Shown in pieces: positions 18,401-26,627 of a stretch of DNA of 64,000 bases. A program made the translations under genes and the position numbers. Position 1 is the stretch's first letter, and every line of letters starts with the position of its first letter. Below the pieces are notes generated by a model. That model was not told the DNA's origin. It saw only the letters and a program-made list of their open reading frames with translations, and did not search any database. The stretch comes from Zobellia laminariae (GTDB taxonomy: Bacteria > Bacteroidota > Bacteroidia > Flavobacteriales > Flavobacteriaceae). The stretch covers positions 434,001-498,000 of the forward strand of contig NZ_RCNS01000003.1 in NCBI RefSeq assembly GCF_009725995.1, in the 5' to 3' direction.

Positions 18401-18677
18401 AAGTGGAAGTGCCGAAAATTTTGAAGGTGCGGACTTCTGGTTGCATGATGCGTCTTTTGTTAGATTGAAGCAGTTGGAATTAGGCTACACCTTCCATAAG
18501 GAAGATATTAAACTAGGGGATTTAAAGATATTCGTAAGAGGTTATAACATGTTGACTTTGTTCTCTGATGTTGCCGATTTAGGTTTAGATCCAGAGGCTA
18601 ATGGCTACTATGATTTTAGAGAGAGTACCTACCCATCATTACAGACCTATACTTTAGGACTTAACCTAAGTTTCTAA
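15474..18677 (+). CDS. SusC/RagA-family TonB-dependent outer membrane transporter
   Basis: A 1067-residue outer membrane transporter for glycan fragments. The N-terminus has a longer than usual export signal with a hydrophobic core at about 19-35. A carboxypeptidase-regulatory-like domain follows (about 57-135; TVTGTVSDAMGPLAGVTILVKG), then the SusC motif DEVVVLGYTTRKKGELTGSV, the plug domain (LLIRGKSTLGNNSPLILIDG, LKDGAAAIYGARAANGVILITTK) and a 22-strand-type barrel ending in the aromatic LNLSF. It is transcribed with the SusD gene 72 bases downstream. Cargo is inferred from context: three sulfatases face the pair across the terminators, so a sulfated algal oligosaccharide is likely. Length is normal. 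Confidence 0.95.
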   Translation: MKIKWFTDAGCPGNSIKRLLVLKFVIILMVTIPVQSHASSVLTESSLENDLTSNPIQRTVTGTVSDAMGPLAGVTILVKGSTNGTSTDFDGNYSIDVDEDQTTLVYSYIGYSSKEVLVGSQTEINVTLEEDAAKLDEVVVLGYTTRKKGELTGSVSTVSSEQIAKAGNKDLAKSLSGTVPGLIIADRGGLPGSTNDDDLTLLIRGKSTLGNNSPLILIDGITASTFSHLAPQDIESLTVLKDGAAAIYGARAANGVILITTKRGKSGKPKINLSSSYNVSRFSVAPNLMSSEQYAIYNNEIAQRNGTPLPYTQGQIDNYASGSDPINFPDTDWADLTFAKSSPESRNSVSISGGSDNVKYFVSGDFISQTGMYKSGDLNFKQKQVRSNIDINLTDNFKIGVDLSGRFGDRNQPGASVGEIYSRINTNEPTEVGIYPNGLPGWGGENGANPYVMATQQSGFSKQTDNELRGRFSYDWNLDNAIPGLSLKGFAGVRRMNNDVKAWYTPWTVYTYQESTNDYTPSQGFAQGQGSQRTLRESFWKFDELLLNSTLHYSKSLGDNHSISSFVGIEQATSNQRSFWAERRGFPTSEHSELFAGSDEGQQSYGESQEWARLNYFGSFSYDFKKKYFLDLTVRHDGSSNFGPGKRFGTFPGIAASWAINKESFLENVEWLNALKIRASWAKMGNDRIAPFQYLTRYNYGGPTNNPQPNFAVFGTPGVSYNGYTSANVPNENITWETAYMKNIGLNFTLFDNKLSGDVNYFYQNREDILVTRAAAIPDAAGITLPAENIGKVDNFGWEVELSWRDKIGDNIGYNLGANFTQAKNEVVFLAEAADVPDWRKREGHSLDSYITYPTAGIFRDQAQVDATEVKLDGTVEGEPIYLDTDGNGEINANDRVRAYSSNVPEIQFGFYGGFNYKDFDFSFLFQGQAEAEMLIFFERPGARPDFLFDQRWTPQNRNASYPRAYATGDKFSGNQSGSAENFEGADFWLHDASFVRLKQLELGYTFHKEDIKLGDLKIFVRGYNMLTLFSDVADLGLDPEANGYYDFRESTYPSLQTYTLGLNLSF

Positions 18678-18749
18678 TCTGTCATGAAGTGTAACCAAAC
18701 TCTATTGAGTTTGAGACGTAAATGAACGATAACAAAAATTAAAACTGAA

Positions 18750-20456
18750 ATGAAATATATTAATATAAAGCAATTTGGGGTCTTGATCGCCCTTTTTGCG
18801 ACAATAGGTTGTGAAGATGTATTGGATACAGAAGCTTCTGATGCTTTTACCGAAGACATTATTTACAGTGAACCTGATCAGGTAGAAAGATTGGTTTACC
18901 CAGTTTACAACAGTACCGAAAGTTGGGGTTTAAACAAAGCGCAATGGTGGTCTAGAAGATTTAATATTGAAGTGGGTTCTTTTGAAGCTAAGTTCAACTT
19001 TAATGATTTAGATCAACTTAGATTAAGAGCAGGTTGGTCTCCCAGTAACGTAGGAGTTCTTGCCCAAAAGTGGAGCACTTATTGGGATTATGTTCGTTTA
19101 GCCAATGAATTTTTAGATCGTATAGATGAAAGTGAAGCTATGAAAACCGACCCTGACAAGGTCGCTATCCTTAAAGCTGAGATGAAATTCCTTCGTGCTA
19201 ATATTTACAGCAAGCTCATTAAATACTATGGTGGCGTCCCTATTTTAGAAAATGCCTTAGGTCTTGATGCCGATTTTGCATTGGTAAGAAATAGCTATGA
19301 AGAATGTGTAGATTTCATTGTAAAAGAACTTGATGAAGCTGCTGCCGTTCTTCCTGAAACACGTCCGGATAATGAATTTGGCCGCGCTACCAAATTAGCA
19401 GCTATGGCTGTAAAATCTCGTACCCTTCTTTATGCTGCCAGCATATTACATGACCCAGCTACCGAACCAAGCGGACCATTGTACGATTATGCAAAAGCTA
19501 GTAAATGGCAAGATGCTTCAGACGCTGCCAAAGAAATCATAGACTTGGTTGGTGCGCGTGACCTTATTGCCGTTTCAGACGCCAAAGAATATCAAAATCT
19601 ATTTTTATCACCTAATCAAGATATACTATTCGCCCGTGCCTATAGTGGACTTTATTATGATTTTGGGACTGATGCCAACTCATTATGGAACCAGACTCAG
19701 GCTCCAAGTGGTTATGGAGGTTGGGCACTATCTTCACCTACGCATAATTTTGCCCTATTGTTTAATATGGCCGATGGAAGCAGTACGGACGAAGCTGGTT
19801 ATGACCCTGCTAACCCTAATGCCAATCGTGAAATGCGCTTTTATGCCGATTTATTCTATCAAGGTTCAACGTTTAGAGGAAGACCGGTTGATTATGCTTT
19901 GGCGGACAATCCAAGTGAGGCTACGCCACACGGTTTAGATTCTCCAGAAGGTCTTGGTAATACGGGACACTCTTCAAAAACGGGTTATAATATTAGAAAG
20001 TTTCAAGATGAAAGTGTGGGTATGACCGATATTTCTCCTAGTCGTCCTTTTATACTTTATCGTTTGGCTGAGATTTATTTGAACTATGCCGAAGCTCAAT
20101 ATGAATTAGGGCAAGAAGGAACTGCACGTGAGTTTGTAAGCAAAGTAGCTACGAGAGGTTTACAACCTGCAATTACTGCCTCAGGTACAGATTTACTGGA
20201 AGCTATCAAAAGAGAAAGAAGAATAGAGTTGGCTTTTGAAGGTCATAATTTCTTTGATGAAAGACGATGGATGAACGAAGACCACCTTGGCTTTGATATT
20301 AAAGGACTTAAATGGACGAAAGCCACAGATGGTAATTTAACCAATGAAGAATACACCGTAGTTGAAAGACCATGGTTTGAAAGACAATACTACCTACCTA
20401 TACCACAGTCTGAAGTTGAAAAAGCACCTTCAATGGTTCAGAACGCTGGTTATTAG
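18750..20456 (+). CDS. SusD/RagB-family surface glycan-binding lipoprotein
   Basis: A 568-residue lipoprotein with lipobox ATIGC (C21), exposed on the outer membrane as the lid of the upstream SusC. The N-terminal SusD-like part covers about residues 22-240 (EFLDRIDESEAM, EMKFLRANIYSKLIKYYGGVPIL) and the RagB/SusD C-terminal part about 280-568 (RPFILYRLAEIYLNYAEAQYELG, IKRERRIELAFEGHNFFDERRW). These helical TPR-like signatures are diagnostic. The C-terminus (YYLPIPQSEVEKAP...N) is also typical. It is followed by two terminators, so the SusCD pair is a two-gene transcript without an enzyme of its own. The ligand is unknown but likely sulfated. Confidence 0.95.
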   Translation: MKYINIKQFGVLIALFATIGCEDVLDTEASDAFTEDIIYSEPDQVERLVYPVYNSTESWGLNKAQWWSRRFNIEVGSFEAKFNFNDLDQLRLRAGWSPSNVGVLAQKWSTYWDYVRLANEFLDRIDESEAMKTDPDKVAILKAEMKFLRANIYSKLIKYYGGVPILENALGLDADFALVRNSYEECVDFIVKELDEAAAVLPETRPDNEFGRATKLAAMAVKSRTLLYAASILHDPATEPSGPLYDYAKASKWQDASDAAKEIIDLVGARDLIAVSDAKEYQNLFLSPNQDILFARAYSGLYYDFGTDANSLWNQTQAPSGYGGWALSSPTHNFALLFNMADGSSTDEAGYDPANPNANREMRFYADLFYQGSTFRGRPVDYALADNPSEATPHGLDSPEGLGNTGHSSKTGYNIRKFQDESVGMTDISPSRPFILYRLAEIYLNYAEAQYELGQEGTAREFVSKVATRGLQPAITASGTDLLEAIKRERRIELAFEGHNFFDERRWMNEDHLGFDIKGLKWTKATDGNLTNEEYTVVERPWFERQYYLPIPQSEVEKAPSMVQNAGY

Positions 20457-20512
20457 GAGAATATATTAGATAGAAAGTAATATTTATAGAGTTGTTTGTT
20501 GAGTTAGTTTGT

Positions 20513-20546
20513 AACCAGGGAGTTTAAAAGCTCTCTGGTTTTTTTA
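20513..20546 (+). terminator. Rho-independent terminator after SusD
   Basis: Stem CCAGGGAG/CTCTCTGG with one G-U type pair and an 8-base loop, followed by a run of seven T. It ends the SusCD transcript about 60 bases after the stop. Confidence 0.8.
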
Positions 20547-20581
20547 TATCCAAAGTATAATTTTCATAAATCAACAAAAAC

Positions 20582-20623
20582 AAAAAGAGGAACAACCTGT
20601 TTTTGCCGGTTGTTCCTCTTTTT
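20582..20623. terminator. Bidirectional terminator between convergent SusCD and sulfatase operons
   Basis: A perfect stem GAGGAACAACC/GGTTGTTCCTC with a 10-base loop, flanked by AAAAA and TTTTT, so it works in both directions. It separates the plus-strand SusCD genes from the minus-strand sulfatase operon (stop at 20647). Confidence 0.9.
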
Positions 20624-20646
20624 AATAACAATGAACTCAGAAGAAC

Positions 20647-22488
20647 TTATCTCGTTCGCTCTAATATAGGATTAGCATCTACCTTTCTTAAATACATATA
20701 AAAAGCGCCAAAACGAACGTTATCCTCACCAATAAAATCCGCATACAATCGCTTACGACCTTTCACCAAATACGTATTAAAAGTAACGTTGTCAGCTTTC
20801 ATATCTACAGGCATATCTAAATGCAATGCATCTATATCTAAACTTGCTTGTTTAATGGGAAGCACTACCCCTTCAGGCTGGGTAACATACCATTTTTCAC
20901 GTTTGCCTAATTGGGGAATTGTAGCATCAAAACCTAGATTAGATTCTTTTGGCCATCTTCTCAATTCAACTTCATAATAACCATCTTGCTGCACATCGAT
21001 CATATAAAATCCATTAGCAAAGGCTGGCTTTTTACCAGATTCAGGATTTCGAATATAAGATTGGTTCCAGGCAATAGGCTCCGAACTATGTAAATCATGA
21101 ACGGTAATGGTAGTTTCCTCTATTCCTGGTTCGCCAATTTTATAGGCTTCATAATGCGAAAAATCTCGTGAAATATAAGCCCACCACTTTTCGTAGGCAT
21201 CACGCATATCCTTAACTTTTTCGGCATGCTTTGATGCAACATCTTTTTCTTGACCCGGGTCTTTTTTAATATTGTATAATTCTTTACCGTCTATAAGTCT
21301 CCAATCATCATCCATAACCGCACTCATGTGCCATTTTATGGGCTGCTGCAAACGGTTGTTGTCTACCACACAATAACGGTGCGGAACAGCTTCCACTTCA
21401 TTTTCTAATAGCGGTGCTAGACTATGACCGTCATAACCTAGATTTGGAACACTTCCTAAATCACATAAATCTATTAGAGTTGGTAGGATATCAAAATTCA
21501 TGGCCAATTGGTCTATAGAACGACCGCCAGTTAATTTACCATCTTTCCAACGCATGAAGAAAGGAACGCGATGTCCTCCTTCGTACTGCGAGCCCTTATG
21601 ACCTCTCATTCCTGCATTAAAACCTTCTACTTTACCCTTTACTTCCCTATGACCTGTAGATGTACCGTTATCGGTCATGAAAATTAATATAGTATTGTCT
21701 TTCAGCCCCAACTCATCTAGTTTTTTGTCTAAAAGAGCCATATTATCATCAATATTGGTAATCATTCCATAATAGGCCTTTTGAGTATCATTGATCGAAC
21801 TTTCGTTCTTGTACATATCGTAATACTTCTCCGGTACGTTCATAGGACCGTGAGGTGCGTTCAAAGAAATATAAACAAAGAAAGGATTGTCCTTTTTTCG
21901 TTCCATAAAGTCCATTGCCTCAGAGAAAAAGACGTCTGTACAATAGCCCTCAAATTTTTCAGGAGTACCATTACGCCAGTACGTGTCATCAAAATAATCG
22001 TTCTGCCAGTAATCCGGTGTTTGGCCTACACCACCACCACCGTGCACTACGGTTTCTTGAAAACCTCTATCCTCAGGACGATATGGGAAAGCATCACCTA
22101 AATGCCATTTTCCATACATTCCCGTAACGTATCCGTTCTCCTCAAATACTTGAGGCATCAACACAAATTTATCCCTAAGAAGACTTGCTCCTCCAATAGT
22201 ATGCCAGACCCCTGCACGGTTACCATCTGCTCCTGTAAGTAACCCTGATCGACTAGGAGCACAAGTTGTACCACTGTGAAAGTTCGTAAAGTGAACTCCC
22301 TCATTGTACATTTTGTCCATTGATGGTGTTTTTATGACTTTATTGCCGTGGGCGGCAATATCTCCATATCCTTGATCATCAGTCAAAATAATAATAACAT
22401 TGGGCTTTTCATTTTGAGCAGCCACTACCGTACCCAAAAGGCTACAGCCAAGTATCAATCCGTATGATACCTTCTTTAGTATTCCCAT
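20647..22488 (-). CDS. S1-family sulfatase (arylsulfatase A type), exported
   Basis: A 613-residue sulfatase with a signal peptide (cut near AAQN, residue 25). The formylglycine motif is C76-A-P-S-R followed by SGLLTG, the canonical Cys-type sequence. Metal-site residues are visible in LTDDQGYGD (36-44) and FMTDNGTSTGH. The C-terminal part beyond about residue 470 is a beta-rich extension. It should hydrolyse sulfate esters from an algal glycan in the periplasm after activation by a maturase encoded elsewhere. It is the last gene of a three-sulfatase operon, 3 bases after the preceding gene. The subfamily and the position of the sulfate cannot be read safely. Confidence 0.95.
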   Translation of the reverse strand: MGILKKVSYGLILGCSLLGTVVAAQNEKPNVIIILTDDQGYGDIAAHGNKVIKTPSMDKMYNEGVHFTNFHSGTTCAPSRSGLLTGADGNRAGVWHTIGGASLLRDKFVLMPQVFEENGYVTGMYGKWHLGDAFPYRPEDRGFQETVVHGGGGVGQTPDYWQNDYFDDTYWRNGTPEKFEGYCTDVFFSEAMDFMERKKDNPFFVYISLNAPHGPMNVPEKYYDMYKNESSINDTQKAYYGMITNIDDNMALLDKKLDELGLKDNTILIFMTDNGTSTGHREVKGKVEGFNAGMRGHKGSQYEGGHRVPFFMRWKDGKLTGGRSIDQLAMNFDILPTLIDLCDLGSVPNLGYDGHSLAPLLENEVEAVPHRYCVVDNNRLQQPIKWHMSAVMDDDWRLIDGKELYNIKKDPGQEKDVASKHAEKVKDMRDAYEKWWAYISRDFSHYEAYKIGEPGIEETTITVHDLHSSEPIAWNQSYIRNPESGKKPAFANGFYMIDVQQDGYYEVELRRWPKESNLGFDATIPQLGKREKWYVTQPEGVVLPIKQASLDIDALHLDMPVDMKADNVTFNTYLVKGRKRLYADFIGEDNVRFGAFYMYLRKVDANPILERTR

Positions 22489-22491
22489 TTT

Positions 22492-24099
22492 CTAATTTTT
22501 ATGAATGTTCTTGTTTTTTTTCTTGTTACCCTCTTTCTCAAGTAACTGACTATAGGTAAGTTGACGATACTGTTTCTTCTTGCTCTCCGGAACGTTTCTA
22601 TCAAATAAAACAGCGTATTTTCCGTAATCATTGGCTTTCATTCCATCTTTCAACAAAACCTTATATCGTTCATCATAAAGCTTCCTCATATGGGTGAGTT
22701 CTGCTTTATAACTTTCATCTTTTGCCAGGTTATGCATTTCAAGTTTATCTTCTGAAATATGAAATAATTCTTCTGTAGGCTGCATACGTTCATCCGTATA
22801 TTGCCAGTAGATATATTTATAATCTTCGGTAACCACGGATAATGCCTGAATTTCATCATTACCCCACATATTGGTCAATGCCACATGGTCTCTTTCAATC
22901 CCTGCTTCCTTTTCTATTAAGGGTATTAAATTTTTACCGTCCATATTTTTAGGAACGTCAAGACCGGCATAGGTCAGGATAGTTGGAGCCATATCTATAT
23001 TGGCTGTTATAGTCTTCCGTTTTACACCCTGTTGGTTTTTAGGTGCTCGTGGGTCGTAAATAATAAATGGCGATCTGGAAGCTTCTTCATACGGAAGTAC
23101 TTTCCCGCCAAGATTATGGGCTCCGCAGCTATAGCCATTATCTCCTGTAAAAATAATGATGGTGTTCTTATCCATTCCTTGTTCCACTAAAGATTCGCGA
23201 ATCATTCCAATGGCATAATCCACACCATGAATCAACTGATTATAAGCTCTAATTGCCTCTTGATAGGATGCTTCCGATTCTCTCCAAAAATCATATGAAT
23301 TATACTGACGGCCAGATTTTGCCTGAGGTGACAAATGCGTAGCATTTTCTGTCCCATAGTTATCGGGCTTTTTGTACGTCTGCCCAGCATATACATCATC
23401 AAAGAAAGGGTCTGGTGTAAAAGGTAAATGAGGAGCTTTAAAACTAATGGACATACAGAAAGGTTTACCTGAATTTTTTGCTTCTTTTATAAAATCTCCT
23501 GCCCAAGCACCATATGCTCGTGTACTATGTGGATATTCTTTTGCGTACTCCGCAATAGTTGGATTTTTTGCCGTCTCATATATAGTCTGCCCAGGTCCTC
23601 CGCCCCATTTGTCGAAATAGCCTACCGGTAATCCATCTTCAATTTTATCCGATGCTTCTCCCTCTAGAACAAAACCTACTTTACCCGCAAAACCTGTAAA
23701 ATAACCAGCGTTTTGCAATAGTACTGGATACGTGTTTTCGAACTTTTCTACGGCAAAATCGCCGTGCATGAAGTTACATCCTGTTTTATATTCATACATC
23801 CCCGTTAAAATGTTGGCCCTACTAGCCATACAGATAGAAGTGGTGTTATAGTGATTAAGAAAGAGAACACCATCCTTTGCCAGTTGATCCATATTTGGCG
23901 TTTTCACTTGGTCGTTTCCATAACATCCCGTGGCTACACTAGTTTGATCATCGGAAAGTAGAAATATAATGTTTGGACGATCTGTCTTTGCTGTTGATTT
24001 CTCATTCTCCTGAGCCATTGACATTGGCCCAGTAACTACAAAAGCAAATACCATAAAATGGTATACACCTGCTTTACGGATGAATTTTAAATTAAGCAT
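22492..24099 (-). CDS. S1-family sulfatase with CMASR active-site motif, exported
   Basis: A 535-residue sulfatase with an export signal (hydrophobic core about 14-27, cut near MAQ). The formylglycine motif is C90-M-A-S-R followed by ANILTG; Ala at the +2 position is allowed by the C-x-[PAS]-x-R rule but is less common than Pro. Metal-binding stretches are LLSDDQTS (48-54) and FTGDNGYSCG. The C-terminus is highly basic (KKKNKNIHKN). It is the middle gene of the operon, 31 bases after the first sulfatase gene and 3 bases before the last. Substrate is likely a sulfated sugar of the neighbouring PULs; this is inference. Confidence 0.94.
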   Translation of the reverse strand: MLNLKFIRKAGVYHFMVFAFVVTGPMSMAQENEKSTAKTDRPNIIFLLSDDQTSVATGCYGNDQVKTPNMDQLAKDGVLFLNHYNTTSICMASRANILTGMYEYKTGCNFMHGDFAVEKFENTYPVLLQNAGYFTGFAGKVGFVLEGEASDKIEDGLPVGYFDKWGGGPGQTIYETAKNPTIAEYAKEYPHSTRAYGAWAGDFIKEAKNSGKPFCMSISFKAPHLPFTPDPFFDDVYAGQTYKKPDNYGTENATHLSPQAKSGRQYNSYDFWRESEASYQEAIRAYNQLIHGVDYAIGMIRESLVEQGMDKNTIIIFTGDNGYSCGAHNLGGKVLPYEEASRSPFIIYDPRAPKNQQGVKRKTITANIDMAPTILTYAGLDVPKNMDGKNLIPLIEKEAGIERDHVALTNMWGNDEIQALSVVTEDYKYIYWQYTDERMQPTEELFHISEDKLEMHNLAKDESYKAELTHMRKLYDERYKVLLKDGMKANDYGKYAVLFDRNVPESKKKQYRQLTYSQLLEKEGNKKKNKNIHKN

Positions 24100-24130
24100 T
24101 TTGTATTGTTTGAAAAAGATGAATTAATTC

Positions 24131-25999
24131 CTAGTTTGTTTGAGCACTTAGAAATTGGGTACGGCTCAATACTTCTGATTTTTCTCCCAAAAAACCCGGG
24201 TTAATTCTATCCTGATCAATAGTGAATTTGTATCCGTAAGCATGCGAATTTAAAAGCACAACGGAGTTCAAAATCAATAATGCTTCAGTTTCACTTTTGG
24301 CAGAATAAAAAGCTTCTAACATAACCAGAGCTGGGTCTGCTGCATTGGTAATTCCTAAAAATTCTGCAGCTCTTACCCTATTAATTCCCTGCACATCATT
24401 CTGTGCTATTTTTTTGATTGCCGGAGTTAGCGCTTTTACCTCATCACCAAAACTACTGCATACAATTAGCGCCCAGTAGCGTTGCCATGGGCCCGAAGAT
24501 TGTAATAGCTCTTTTAATTGGGCTTGTACAGCTGTAGCATCCCCCAACATTAGATTGGCCGTTGCTATGTAATTTTGAATATCATCCTTGTGATTTCTTC
24601 CAAACTTTACAGGGTTCTCAAATGCATTTTCTACCAAATAGAATTCGGGATAAAAAGAAAGGTCGGGCATACCACTAATCCAATCATTTAAAAGACCGCG
24701 CATCTCTTTTAGGGTAGTTCCAAACTTAGAATCAATGGCCAAATTTGTGGTTTCATATGGGTCATTTTCCACATCGAACAACATTTCCGGTGCACGTGAT
24801 TTGAAAAAAGCGGACTGTACTTCATTCAACTTACCTTCTTCGTACATTTCCTCCCATTCTCCGTAGGCAGCCTGTTTGTAACGATATTCATTCATCAACC
24901 CATCAAAATTGAAAGGATTAAAATTTCTAATGTACTTGTACTTTCCTTTACGTACGGAACGCACCATATCATACTTCTCATCAAACCGATCAGCATAACC
25001 ATAGGTTACATTTTCTTCACTTAACTTCTCCGCATCAACTCCCTTACCCAAAAAGGATTTTCCGTCTATTTGCTCAGGTATTTCTATTCCAGCCAAGTTC
25101 AATACTGTTGGGGCCAAATCTATAAAACTAACAAAGCGATCTGTTTGACTTCCTCTCTTTAGATCCACCATATCTCTGTAATTCTCAGGAATCCTAACAA
25201 CCATAGGCACATGAAGTCCTGTTTCATACAAATATCCTTTACTACCAGGCAATACACCTCCATGATCTCCGTAATAGAAGATAAATGTATTCTCTAATTG
25301 ACCATCTGCTTCAAGCGCTTTTACGACCTCACCCAATTGACCATCCATTTCTACAATTTTATCACGATAACGGGCATTGGTATACCGAAAGAGCTTTGTA
25401 TTTGGGTGGTTAGGTTGTACCGTATAATCGTCAGCATTTGCTGTTGTGGGAGCATCTTCTACATCACTTTCAGGAAAATGAACTCTAGATTCATGTGTAG
25501 TTCCTATGTTATGAACATAGAAAAATGGCTGGTCTGGCTGGCGGTTTTTCCAAGTTCCTTTTGATGAGGATTCGTCCCAAGCATTATCACTTTTAATAAA
25601 ATTATAATCCTCTTTACTATTGTTAACCGTGTAATAACCAGCTTCCCGCAAATATGCCGGAAACATTTGTAAAGAGTCTGGCATAGGCACTAATTTTGAA
25701 CGCCTGTGAAACTGAGAACCAGTTCGTGGTGCATAGCAGCCAGATATAATGGTGGATCGCGCCACGCTACAAACTGGTGCATTGGAAAATGCTCTGTTGA
25801 ATTGTACCCCTTCTTTTGCCAAAGCTTCAATATTTGGCGTTTCAATTCCGTTTTTATCAAATAGTTGTAGGTAGTGCTTTGAGTTATCTTCCGAAACAAT
25901 CCAAACAATATTTGGAGGAGAATGATTTACTTTATTTTGTCCTTTACAGGATAAACACAACATTAAGATTAATACAGTAACTAGGGATTTGAATTCCAT
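24131..25999 (-). CDS. S1-family sulfatase lipoprotein with CSVAR motif and HEAT-like tail
   Basis: A 622-residue lipoprotein (lipobox LCLSC, C18). The sulfatase domain covers about residues 28-430. The formylglycine position is C77-S-V-A-R followed by STIISG, where Val stands at +2 instead of Pro, Ala or Ser; this variant occurs in some heparan-sulfatase-like groups, as far as I recall. The metal-binding motif is SEDNS (36-40) rather than DDQ, and YYGDHGGVLPGSKG carries the second Asp/His pair. The last 150 residues are helical, HEAT-like (VRAAEFLGITNAADPALVML). It is the first gene of the sulfatase operon and membrane-anchored, unlike its neighbours, so it may act first on imported fragments. 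Confidence 0.92.
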   Translation of the reverse strand: MEFKSLVTVLILMLCLSCKGQNKVNHSPPNIVWIVSEDNSKHYLQLFDKNGIETPNIEALAKEGVQFNRAFSNAPVCSVARSTIISGCYAPRTGSQFHRRSKLVPMPDSLQMFPAYLREAGYYTVNNSKEDYNFIKSDNAWDESSSKGTWKNRQPDQPFFYVHNIGTTHESRVHFPESDVEDAPTTANADDYTVQPNHPNTKLFRYTNARYRDKIVEMDGQLGEVVKALEADGQLENTFIFYYGDHGGVLPGSKGYLYETGLHVPMVVRIPENYRDMVDLKRGSQTDRFVSFIDLAPTVLNLAGIEIPEQIDGKSFLGKGVDAEKLSEENVTYGYADRFDEKYDMVRSVRKGKYKYIRNFNPFNFDGLMNEYRYKQAAYGEWEEMYEEGKLNEVQSAFFKSRAPEMLFDVENDPYETTNLAIDSKFGTTLKEMRGLLNDWISGMPDLSFYPEFYLVENAFENPVKFGRNHKDDIQNYIATANLMLGDATAVQAQLKELLQSSGPWQRYWALIVCSSFGDEVKALTPAIKKIAQNDVQGINRVRAAEFLGITNAADPALVMLEAFYSAKSETEALLILNSVVLLNSHAYGYKFTIDQDRINPGFLGEKSEVLSRTQFLSAQTN

Positions 26000-26332
26000 A
26001 AAACATAAGTTATTTTGATTTGAATCAAATTAGAAAGTTCTTTTGATTCAAGCTTCAAAAATGTAATATATCTTTTGAATTCTTTGCTACTATGGGCTTA
26101 AATTGTAGAACAAAAGTCTTTTGTATAGCAATTGTTTTGTTTTTAAAGCCTATTTATTTTCTCGTTATGAATAATTTCTAAAAAAACAATAGGCAAATAG
26201 TAGTGGAATCGAAAACTTGAAGTACACGTTTTCTTCTTTTTTCCTTAACTATTGAAAAGTAAACTCTCCTTTTCAAAATTGATGAATTGGTCTGTTTTGA
26301 AAAATTTAAAGCATAAAAAGTTAAACTAAAAC
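26000..26332. other. Intergenic region upstream of the sulfatase operon
   Basis: No gene is supported here. It holds the promoter side of the sulfatase operon and the 3' side of cbpM. The inverted repeat TTGAATCAAA (26020-26029) and TTTGATTCAA (26042-26051), 12 bases apart, lies 20-52 bases upstream of the sulfatase ATG and could be an operator or leader hairpin. Confidence 0.5.
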
Positions 26333-26623
26333 CTACTCATACAAACTCAGCTTATTTTTGAGCCTTCTCATCTCCTCATTTGCTTCTTCTATCCGTTCCA
26401 ACAGACGTGTAATGACCTCAACACCTTCTAAATTAATATTTAAATCTGTGTGTAGCCTCAGTGCTTTTTCGGCCATAGGAAGTTCCTCCATAGGTATATA
26501 TGAACTATCACTACGTTTTATGATGCTCACAAGACCAAATTCGTTCAACTGATTTATAACCGTTGTAGAAATACTATGGCCTATACAAAATTCGGTTACC
26601 GATACATATTCTTGTTGTTGCAT
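26333..26623 (-). CDS. cbpM: Chaperone modulator CbpM (MerR-like)
   Basis: A 96-residue helical protein resembling CbpM, the small MerR-like partner that binds the J domain of CbpA and inhibits it. The N-terminal helix-turn-helix-like part (YVSVTEFCIGHSISTTVINQLNEFGL) and the central LDLN-type segment (LRLHTDLNINLEGVEVITRLLER) fit the family, and the C-terminal heptad-like helix is present. It follows the CbpA-type gene by 4 bases, the standard cbpA-cbpM arrangement, which makes the call firm. Confidence 0.88.
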   Translation of the reverse strand: MQQQEYVSVTEFCIGHSISTTVINQLNEFGLVSIIKRSDSSYIPMEELPMAEKALRLHTDLNINLEGVEVITRLLERIEEANEEMRRLKNKLSLYE

Positions 26624-26627
26624 AATC

